Shown here in pieces: positions 51,841-62,614 of a stretch of DNA of 64,000 nucleotides. Below the pieces are notes generated by a model. The model did not search any database. It was not told the origin of the DNA and was given only the letters and a program-made list of their open reading frames with translations. A program made the translations under genes and the position numbers. The DNA comes from Antedon mediterranea (lineage: Eukaryota; Echinodermata; Crinoidea; Comatulida; Antedonidae), in the NCBI RefSeq assembly GCF_964355755.1, contig NC_092678.1, positions 10,514,922-10,578,921 of the forward strand, in the 5' to 3' direction. Within the stretch, counting starts at the first letter, position 1; the number at the start of each line of letters is the position of its first letter.

Positions 51841-54800
51841 GATTTGAAGCTATTCTGTACACTTTGATGTTTTGTGTGAAAAAAGTTTTGTCGAAATGCT
51901 CAAAATGGTCTAAAACGTTTTTAAAACGATATTGAGCTATTTTGTGCTCTTTGATGTTTTTGTGTAACCAAGTTTTATCGAAATGAACAAAATGGTCTAA
52001 AACGTCTCCAAATGCGATTTGAAGCTTTTCCAAGCACTTTGCTGTTTTTATGTTAACAGGTTTTTTCGAAAATCAGAAAATGGTCTAAAACGTCTCAAAA
52101 TGCGAATTGAAGGTATTCTGAGCACTTTGGTGTTTTTGTGTGAAAAGTTTTAACGAAATGCTCAAAATTGTCTAAAACGGTTTCTAATGTGATTTTAAGC
52201 ACTTTGATGTTTTTGTAAAACCAAGTTTCATCGAAATGCACAAAATGGTCTAAAATGTCTCCAAATGCGATTTTAAGCTTTTCCAAGCACTTTGCTGTTT
52301 TTATGTTAACAAGCTTTTTCGAAAATCACAAAATGGTCTAAAACGTCTCCAAATGCGATTTGAAGATATTCTGAGCACTTTGGTGTTTTTATGTTAAAAA
52401 GTTTTTTCGAAAATCACAAAATGGTCTAAAACGTCTCCAAATGCGATTTGAAGATATTCTGAGCACTTTGGTGTTTTTATGTTAAAAAGTTTTTTCGAAA
52501 ATCACAAAATGGTCTAAAACGTCTCCAAATGCGATTTGAAGCTATTCTGTACACTTTGATGTTTTGTGTGAAAAAGTTTTGTCGAAATGCTCAAAATGGT
52601 TTAAAACGTTTTTAAAACGATATTAAGCTATTTTGTGCTCTTTGATGTTTTTGTATAACCAAGTTTCATCGAAATGCACAAAATGGTCTAAAACGTCTCC
52701 AAATGCGATTTGAAGCTTTTCTAAGCACTTTGCTGTTTTTATGTTAACAAGTTTTTTCGAAAATCACAAAATGGTCTAAAACGTCTCCAAATGCGATTTG
52801 AAGATATTCTGAGCACTTTGGTGTTTTTATGTTAAAAAGTTTTTTCGAAAATCACAAAATGGTCTAAAACGTCTCCAAATGCGATTTGAAGATATTCTGA
52901 GCACTTTGGTGTTTTTATGTTAAAAAGTTTTTTCGAAAATCACAAAATTGTCTAAAACGTCTCCAAATGCGATTTGAAGCTATTCTGTACCCTTTGATGT
53001 TTTGTGTGAAAAAGTTTTGTCGAAATGCTCAAAATGGTCTAAAACGTTTTTAAAACGATATAAAGCTATTTTGTGCTCTTTGATGTTTTTGTGTAACCAA
53101 GTTTTTTCGAAAATCACAAAATGGTCTAAAACGTCTCCAAATGCGATTTGAAGCTTTTCTAAGCACTTTGGTGTTTTTATGTTAACAAGTTTTTTCGAAA
53201 ATCACAAAATGGTCTAAAACGTTTTAAAATGCGATTTGAAGGTATTCTGAGCACTTTGGTGTTTTTGTGTGAAAAGTTTTAACGAAATGCTCAAAATGGT
53301 CTAAAACGGTTTCTAATGTGATTTTAACCACTTTGATGTTTTTGTGTAACCAAGTTTTTTCGAAAATCACAAAATGGTCTAAAACGTCTCCAAATGCGAT
53401 TTGAAGCTTTTCTAAGCACTTTGGTGTTTTTATGTTAACAAGTTTTTTCGAAAATCACAAAATGGTCTAAAACGTCTCCAAATGCGATTTGAAGCTATTC
53501 TGTACACTTTGATGTTTTGTGTGAAAAAGTTTCTCGAAATGCTCAAAATGGTCTAAAACGTTTTCCAATACCATATTAAGCTATTTTGTGCAATTTGATG
53601 TTTTTGTGTAACCAAGTTTTTTGAAATGCGATATTAAGATATTCTGAGCACTTTGGTGTTTTTATGTTAAAAAGTTTTTTCGAAAATCACAAAATGGTCT
53701 AAAACGTCTCCAAATGCGATTTGAAGATATTCTGAGCACTTTGGTGTTTTTATGTTAAAAAGTTTTTTCGAAAATCACAAAATGGTCTAAAACGTCTCCA
53801 AATGCGATTTGAAGCTATTCTGTACACTTTGATGTTTTGTGTGAAAAAGTTTTGTCGAAATGCTCAAAATGGTCTAAAACGGTTTCTAATGTGATTTTAA
53901 GCACTTTGATGTTTTTGTATAACCAAGTTTCATCGAAATTCACAAAATGGTCTAAAACGTCTCCAAATGCGATTTTAAGCTTTTCTAAGCACTTTGGTGT
54001 TTTTATGTTAACAAGGTTTTTCGAAAATCACAAAATGGTCTAAAACGTCTCCAAATGCGATTTGAAGATATTCTGAGCACTTTGGTGTTTTTATGTTAAC
54101 AAGTTTTTTCGAAAATCACAAAATGGTCTAAAACGTCTCAAAATACGATATTAAGCTGTTTTGTGCACTTTGATGATTTGTGTGAAAAGTTTTAACGAAA
54201 TGCTCAAAATGGTCTAAAACGGTTTCTAATGTGATTTTAAGCACTTTGATGTTTTTATGTAGCCAAGTTTTTTCAAAAATCACAAAATGGTCAAAAACGT
54301 CTCCAAAGGCGATTTGAAGCTTTTCTAAGCACTTTGGTTTTTTTATGTTAACAAGTTTTTTCGAAAATCACAAAATGGTCTAAAACGTCTTCAAATGCGA
54401 TTTGAAGATATTCTGAGCACTTTGGTGTTTTTCTGTTAAAAAGTATTTTCGAAAATCACAAAATGGTCTAAAACGTCTCCAAATGCGATTTGAAGCTATT
54501 CTGTACACTTTGATGTTTTGTGTGAAAAAGTTTTGTCAAAATGCTCAAAATGGTCTAAAACGTTTTTAAAACGATATTAAGCTATTTTGTGCTCTTTGAT
54601 GTGTTTGTATAACCAAGTTTTTTCGAAAATCACAAAATGGTCTAAAACGTCTCCAAATGCGATTTGAAGCTTTTCCAAGCACTTTGCTGTTTTTATGTTA
54701 ACAATTTTTTTCGAAAATCATAAAATGGTCTAAAACGTCTCCAAATGCGATTTGAAGCTATTCTGTACACTTTGATGTTTTGTGTGAAAAGTTTTGTCGA

Positions 54801-55160
54801 AATGCTCAAAATGGTCTAAAACGTTTTTAAAACGATATTAAGCTATTTTGTGCTCTTTGATGTTTTTGTGTAACCAAGTTTCATCGAAATGAACAAAATG
54901 GTCTAAAACGTCTCCAAATGCGATTTGAAGCTTTTCTAAGCACTTTGGTGTTTTTATGTTAACAAGTTTTTTCGAAAATCACAAAATGGTCTAAAACGTC
55001 TCCAAATGCGATTTGAAGCTTTTCTAAGCACTTTGGTGTTTTTATGTTAACAAGTTTTTTCGAAAATCACAAAATGGTCTAAAACGTCTCAAAATGCGAT
55101 TTGAAGGTATTCTGAGCACTTTGGTGTTTTTGTGTGAAAAGTTTTAACGAAATGCTCAAA
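49636..55160. repeat. 5.5-kb block, first copy (offset 7,454)
   Basis: Repeats at 57090-62614 with a constant offset of 7,454. It is a mosaic: 12425-14658-like, then 18660-20690-like from 51840, then 21215-22505-like from about 53870. The last junction, GTCTAAAACGGTTTCTAATG directly after an A' half near 53870, drops about 525 bp (six monomers) relative to unit II. Because both 5.5-kb copies share these junctions, the rearrangements came before the duplication. Confidence 0.82.
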
Positions 55161-57089
55161 ATTGTCTAAAACGGTTTCTAATGTGATTTTAAGCACTTTG
55201 ATGTTTTTGTAAAACCAAGTTTCATCGAAATGCACAAAATGGTCTAAAACGTCTCCAAATGCGATTTGAAGATATTCTGAGGACTTTGGTGTTTTTATGT
55301 TAAAAAGTTTTTTCGAAAATCACAAAATGGTCTAAAACGTCTCCAAATGCGATTTGAAGATATTCTGAGCACTTTGGTGTTTTTATGTTAAAAAGTTTTT
55401 TCGAAAATCACAAAATGGTCTAAAACGTCTCCAAATGCGATTTGAAGGTCTTCTGTACACTTTGATGTTTTGTGTGAAAAAGTTTTTTCAAAATGCTCAA
55501 AATGGTCTAAAACGTTTTTAAAACGATATTAAGCTATTTTGTGCTCTTTGATGTTTTTGTATAACCAAGTTTTTTCGAAAATCACAAAATGGTCTAAAAC
55601 GTCTCCAAATGCGATTTGAAGCTTTTCCAAGCACTTTGCTGTTTTTATGTTAACAAGTTTTTTCGAAAATCACAAAATGGTCTAAAACGTCTCAAAATAC
55701 GATATTAAGCTGTTTTGTGCACTTTGATGATTTGTGTGAAAAGTTTTAACGAAATGCTCAAAATGGTCTAAAACGGTTTCTAATGTGATTTTAAGCACTT
55801 TGATGTTTTTATGTAGCCAAGTTTTTTCGAAAATCACAAAATGGTCAAAAACGTCTCCAAATGCGATTTGAAGCTTTTCTAAGCACTTTGGTTTTTTTAT
55901 GTTAACAAGTTTTTTCGAAAATCACAAAATGGTCTAAAACGTCTTCAAATGCGATTTGAAGATATTCTGAGCACTTTGGTGTTTTTCTGTTAAAAAGTAT
56001 TTTCGAAAATCACAAAATGGTCTAAAACGTCTCCAAATGCGATTTGAAGCTATTCTGTACACTTTGATGTTTTGTGTGAAAAAGTTTTGTCAAAATGCTC
56101 AAAATGGTCTAAAACGTTTTTAAAACGATATTAAGCTATTTTGTGCTCTTTGATGTGTTTGTATAACCAAGTTTTTTCGAAAATCACAAAATGGTCTAAA
56201 ACGTCTCCAAATGCGATTTGAAGCTTTTCCAAGCACTTTGCTGTTTTTATGTTAACAATTTTTTTCGAAAATCATAAAATGGTCTAAAACGTCTCCAAAT
56301 GCGATTTGAAGCTATTCTGTACACTTTGATGTTTTGTGTGAAAAGTTTTGTCGAAATGCTCAAAATGGTCTAAAACGTTTTTAAAACGATATTAAGCTAT
56401 TTTGTGCTCTTTGATGTTTTTGTGTAACCAAGTTTCATCGAAATGAACAAAATGGTCTAAAACGTCTCCAAATGCGATTTGAAGCTTTTCTAAGCACTTT
56501 GGTGTTTTTATGTTAACAAGTTTTTTCGAAAATCACAAAATGGTCTAAAACGTCTCCAAATGCGATTTGAAGCTTTTCTAAGCACTTTGGTGTTTTTATG
56601 TTAACAAGTTTTTTCGAAAATCACAAAATGGTCTAAAACGTCTCAAAATGCGATTTGAAGGTATTCTGAGCACTTTGGTGTTTTTGTGTGAAAAGTTTTA
56701 ACGAAATGCTCAAAATGGTCTAAAACGGTTTCTAATGTCATTTTAACCACTTTGATGTTTTTGTGTAACCAAGTTCTTTTCGAAAATCACAAAATGGTCT
56801 AAAACGTCTCCAAATGCGATTTGAAGCTCTTCTGTACACTTTGATGTTTTGTGTGAAAAAGTTTTGTCGAAATGCTCAAAATGGTCTAAAACGTTTTTAA
56901 ATACGATATTAAGCTGTTTTGTGCACTTTGATGATTTGTGTGAAAAGTTTTAACGAAATGCTCAAAATAGTCTATAACGGTTTCTAATGTGATTTTAAGC
57001 ACTTTGATGTTTTTGTGTAATCAAGTTTTTTTGGAAATCACAAAATGGTCTAAAACGTCTCCAAATGCGATTTGAAGCTTTTCTAAGCA
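55161..57089. repeat. Spacer block between the 5.5-kb copies
   Basis: Entirely satellite. 55403-56287 matches the left edge of the window, and 55641-57110 matches 61540-63010 at an offset of 5,900 and about 21431-22901 of unit II. This is therefore another fragment of the same unit, not unique DNA. Confidence 0.75.
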
Positions 57090-60000
57090 CTTTGGTGTTT
57101 TTATGTTAAAAAGTTTTTTCGAAAATCACAAAATGGTCTAAAACGTCTCCAAATGCGATTTGAAGATATTCTGAGCACTTTGGTGTTATTATGTTAAAAA
57201 GTTTTTTCGAAAATCACAAAATGGTCTAAAACGTCTCCAAATGCGATTTGAAGCTATTCTATACACTTTGATGTTTTGTGTTAAAAAGTTTTGTCGAAAT
57301 GCTCAAAATGGTTTAAAACGTTTTTAAAACGATATTAAGCTATTTTGTGCTCTTTGATGTTTTTGTGTAACCAAGTTTCATCGAAATGAACAAAATGGTC
57401 TAAAACGTCTCCAAATGCGATTTGAAGCTTTTCCAAGCACTTTGCTGTTTTTATGTTAACAAGTTTTTTCGAAAATCACAAAATTGTCTAAAACGTCTCA
57501 AAATGCGATTTGAAGGTATTCTGAGCACTTTGGTGTTTTTGTGTGAAAAGTTTTAACGAAAAGCTCAAAATGGTCTAAAACGGTTCTAATGTGATTTTAA
57601 GCACTTTGATGTTTTTGTACAACCAAGTTTCATCGAAATGCTCAAAATGGTCTAAAACGTTTTTAAAACGATATTAAGCTATTTTGTGCTCTTTGATGTT
57701 TTTGTGTAACCAAGTTTTTTCGAAAATCACAAAATGGTCTAAAACGTCTCCAAATGCGATTTGAAGCTTTTCTAAACACTTTGGTGTTTTTGTGTTAACA
57801 AGTTTTTTCGAAAATCACAAAATGGTCTAAAACGTCTCAAAATGCGATTTGAAGGTATTCTGAGCACTTTGGTGTTTTTGTGTGAAAAGTTTTAACGAAA
57901 TGCTCAAAATGGTCTAAAACGGGTTCTAATGTGATTTTAACCACTTTGATGTTTTTGTGTAACCAAGTTCTTTTCGAAAATCACAAAATGGTCTAAAATG
58001 TCTCCAAATGCGATTTGAAGCTTTTCTAAGCACTTTGGTGTTTTTATGTTAACAAGTTTTTTTGAAAATCACAAAATGGTCTAAAACGTCTCAAAATGCG
58101 ATTTGAAGGTATTCTGAGCACTTTGGTGTTTTTGTGTGAAAATTTTTAACGAAATGCTCAAAATGGTCTAAAACGGTTTCTAATGTGATTTTAACCACTT
58201 TGATGTTTTTGTGTAACCAAGTTTTTTCGAAAATCACAAAATGGTCTGAAACGTCTCCAAATGCGATTTGAAGCTTTTCTAAGCACTTTGGTGTTTTTAT
58301 GTTAACAAGTTTTTTCGAAAATCACAAAATGGTCTAAAACGTCTCCAAATGCGATTTGAAGCTATTCTGTACACTTTGATGTTTTGTGTGAAAAGTTTTA
58401 ACGAAATGCTCAAAATTGTCTAAAACGGTTTCTAATGTGATTTTAAGCACTTTGATGTTTTTGTAAAACCAAGTTTCATCGAAATGCACAAAATGGTCTA
58501 AAACGTCTCCAAATGCGATTTGAAGCTTTTCCAAGCACTTTGGTGTTTTTATGTTAACAAGGTTTTTCGAAAATCACAAAATGGTCTAAAACGTCTCCAA
58601 ATGCGATTTGAAGCTTTTCCAAGCACTTTGCTGTTTTTATGTTAACAAGTTTTTTCGAAAATCACAAAATGGTCTAAAACGTCTCAAAATACGATATTAA
58701 GCTGTTTTGTGCACTTTGATGATTTGTGTGAAAAGTTTTAACGAAATGCTCAAAATGGTCTAAAACGGTTTCTAATGTGATTTTAAGCACTTTGATGTTT
58801 TTATGTAGCCAAGTTTTTTCGAAAATCACAAAATGGTCAAAAACGTCTCCAAATGCGATTTGAAGCTTTTCTAAGCACTTTGGTTTTTTTATGTTAACAA
58901 GTTTTTTCGAAAATCACAAAATGGTCTAAAACGTCTTCAAATGCGATTTGAAGATATTCTGAGCACTTTGGTGTTTTTCTGTTAAAAAGTATTTTCGAAA
59001 ATCACAAAATGGCCTAAAACGTCTCCAAATGCGATTTGAAGCTATTCAGTACACTTTGATGTTTTGTGTGAAAAAGTTTTGTCGAAATGCTCAAAATGGT
59101 CTAAAACGTTTTTAAAACGATATTAAGCTATTTTGTGCTCTTTGATGTGTTTGTATAACCAAGTTTTTTCGAAAATCACAAAATGGTCTAAAACGTCTCC
59201 AAATGCGATTTGAAGCTTTTCCAAGCACTTTGCTGTTTTTATGTTAACAATTTTTTTCGAAAATCATAAAATGGTCTAAAACGTCTCCAAATGCGATTTG
59301 AAGCTATTCTGTACACTTTGATGTTTTGTGTGAAAAAAGTTTTGTCGAAATGCTCAAAATGGTCTAAAACGTTTTTAAAACGATATTGAGCTATTTTGTG
59401 CTCTTTGATGTTTTTGTGTAACCAAGTTTTATCGAAATGAACAAAATGGTCTAAAACGTCTCCAAATGCGATTTGAAGCTTTTCCAAGCACTTTGCTGTT
59501 TTTATGTTAACAGGTTTTTTCGAAAATCACAAAATGGTCTAAAACGTCTCAAAATGCGAATTGAAGGTATTCTGAGCACTTTGGTGTTTTTGTGTGAAAT
59601 GTTTTAACGAAATGCTCAAAATTGTCTAAAACGGTTTCTAATGTGATTTTAAGCACTTTGATGTTTTTGTAAAACCAAGTTTCATCGAAATGCACAAAAT
59701 GGTCTAAAATGTCTCCAAATGCGATTTTAAGCTTTTCCAAGCACTTTGCTGTTTTTATGTTAACAAGCTTTTTCGAAAATCACAAAATGGTCTAAAACGT
59801 CTCCAAATGCGATTTGAAGATATTCTGAGCACTTTGGTGTTTTTATGTTAAAAAGTTTTTTCGAAAATCACAAAATGGTCTAAAACGTCTCCAAATGCGA
59901 TTTGAAGATATTCTGAGCACTTTGGTGTTTTTATGTTAAAAAGTTTTTTCGAAAATCACAAAATGGTCTAAAACGTCTCCAAATGCGATTTGAAGCTATT

Positions 60001-62614
60001 CTGTACACTTTGATGTTTTGTGTGAAAAAGTTTTGTCGAAATGCTCAAAATGGTTTAAAACGTTTTTAAAACGATATTAAGCTATTTTGTGCTCTTTGAT
60101 GTTTTTGTATAACCAAGTTTCATCGAAATGCACAAAATGGTCTAAAACGTCTCCAAATGCGATTTGAAGCTTTTCTAAGCACTTTGCTGTTTTTATGTTA
60201 ACAAGTTTTTTCGAAAATCACAAAATGGTCTAAAACGTCTCCAAATGCGATTTGAAGATATTCTGAGCACTTTGGTGTTTTTATGTTAAAAAGTTTTTTC
60301 GAAAATCACAAAATGGTCTAAAACGTCTCCAAATGCGATTTGAAGATATTCTGAGCACTTTGGTGTTTTTATGTTAAAAAGTTTTTTCGAAAATCACAAA
60401 ATTGTCTAAAACGTCTCCAAATGCGATTTGAAGCTATTCTGTACCCTTTGATGTTTTGTGTGAAAAAGTTTTGTCGAAATGCTCAAAATGGTCTAAAACG
60501 TTTTTAAAACGATATAAAGCTATTTTGTGCTCTTTGATGTTTTTGTGTAACCAAGTTTTTTCGAAAATCACAAAATGGTCTAAAACGTCTCCAAATGCGA
60601 TTTGAAGCTTTTCTAAGCACTTTGGTGTTTTTATGTTAACAAGTTTTTTCGAAAATCACAAAATGGTCTAAAACGTTTTAAAATGCGATTTGAAGGTATT
60701 CTGAGCACTTTGGTGTTTTTGTGTGAAAAGTTTTAACGAAATGCTCAAAATGGTCTAAAACGGTTTCTAATGTGATTTTAACCACTTTGATGTTTTTGTG
60801 TAACCAAGTTTTTTCGAAAATCACAAAATGGTCTAAAACGTCTCCAAATGCGATTTGAAGCTTTTCTAAGCACTTTGGTGTTTTTATGTTAACAAGTTTT
60901 TTCGAAAATCACAAAATGGTCTAAAACGTCTCCAAATGCGATTTGAAGCTATTCTGTACACTTTGATGTTTTGTGTGAAAAAGTTTCTCGAAATGCTCAA
61001 AATGGTCTAAAACGTTTTCCAATACCATATTAAGCTATTTTGTGCAATTTGATGTTTTTGTGTAACCAAGTTTTTTGAAATGCGATATTAAGATATTCTG
61101 AGCACTTTGGTGTTTTTATGTTAAAAAGTTTTTTCGAAAATCACAAAATGGTCTAAAACGTCTCCAAATGCGATTTGAAGATATTCTGAGCACTTTGGTG
61201 TTTTTATGTTAAAAAGTTTTTTCGAAAATCACAAAATGGTCTAAAACGTCTCCAAATGCGATTTGAAGCTATTCTGTACACTTTGATGTTTTGTGTGAAA
61301 AAGTTTTGTCGAAATGCTCAAAATGGTCTAAAACGGTTTCTAATGTGATTTTAAGCACTTTGATGTTTTTGTATAACCAAGTTTCATCGAAATTCACAAA
61401 ATGGTCTAAAACGTCTCCAAATGCGATTTTAAGCTTTTCTAAGCACTTTGGTGTTTTTATGTTAACAAGGTTTTTCGAAAATCACAAAATGGTCTAAAAC
61501 GTCTCCAAATGCGATTTGAAGATATTCTGAGCACTTTGGTGTTTTTATGTTAACAAGTTTTTTCGAAAATCACAAAATGGTCTAAAACGTCTCAAAATAC
61601 GATATTAAGCTGTTTTGTGCACTTTGATGATTTGTGTGAAAAGTTTTAACGAAATGCTCAAAATGGTCTAAAACGGTTTCTAATGTGATTTTAAGCACTT
61701 TGATGTTTTTATGTAGCCAAGTTTTTTCAAAAATCACAAAATGGTCAAAAACGTCTCCAAATGCGATTTGAAGCTTTTCTAAGCACTTTGGTTTTTTTAT
61801 GTTAACAAGTTTTTTCGAAAATCACAAAATGGTCTAAAACGTCTTCAAATGCGATTTGAAGATATTCTGAGCACTTTGGTGTTTTTCTGTTAAAAAGTAT
61901 TTTCGAAAATCACAAAATGGTCTAAAACGTCTCCAAATGCGATTTGAAGCTATTCTGTACACTTTGATGTTTTGTGTGAAAAAGTTTTGTCAAAATGCTC
62001 AAAATGGTCTAAAACGTTTTTAAAACGATATTAAGCTATTTTGTGCTCTTTGATGTGTTTGTATAACCAAGTTTTTTCGAAAATCACAAAATGGTCTAAA
62101 ACGTCTCCAAATGCGATTTGAAGCTTTTCCAAGCACTTTGCTGTTTTTATGTTAACAATTTTTTTCGAAAATCATAAAATGGTCTAAAACGTCTCCAAAT
62201 GCGATTTGAAGCTATTCTGTACACTTTGATGTTTTGTGTGAAAAGTTTTGTCGAAATGCTCAAAATGGTCTAAAACGTTTTTAAAACGATATTAAGCTAT
62301 TTTGTGCTCTTTGATGTTTTTGTGTAACCAAGTTTCATCGAAATGAACAAAATGGTCTAAAACGTCTCCAAATGCGATTTGAAGCTTTTCTAAGCACTTT
62401 GGTGTTTTTATGTTAACAAGTTTTTTCGAAAATCACAAAATGGTCTAAAACGTCTCCAAATGCGATTTGAAGCTTTTCTAAGCACTTTGGTGTTTTTATG
62501 TTAACAAGTTTTTTCGAAAATCACAAAATGGTCTAAAACGTCTCAAAATGCGATTTGAAGGTATTCTGAGCACTTTGGTGTTTTTGTGTGAAAAGTTTTA
62601 ACGAAATGCTCAAA
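57090..62614. repeat. 5.5-kb block, second copy (offset 7,454)
   Basis: Near-identical copy of 49636-55160. Differences noticed include GTGTTATTATG at 57184, GGGTTCTAATG near 57921 (GGTTTCTAATG in the first copy), AAATGTTTTAACG at 59598, and CTCCAAATGCG at about 61755 against CTCCAAAGGCG at 54301. Few changes over 5.5 kb indicate a recent event, although very recent conversion or an assembly duplication would look the same. Confidence 0.8.

Noticed and set aside
53837-54043. Plus-strand 68-codon open frames at 53837 and 61291
   Set aside because: Both lie in satellite and are the two copies of the 7,454-bp duplication. The frame exists only because a deletion junction near 53870 removed stops.
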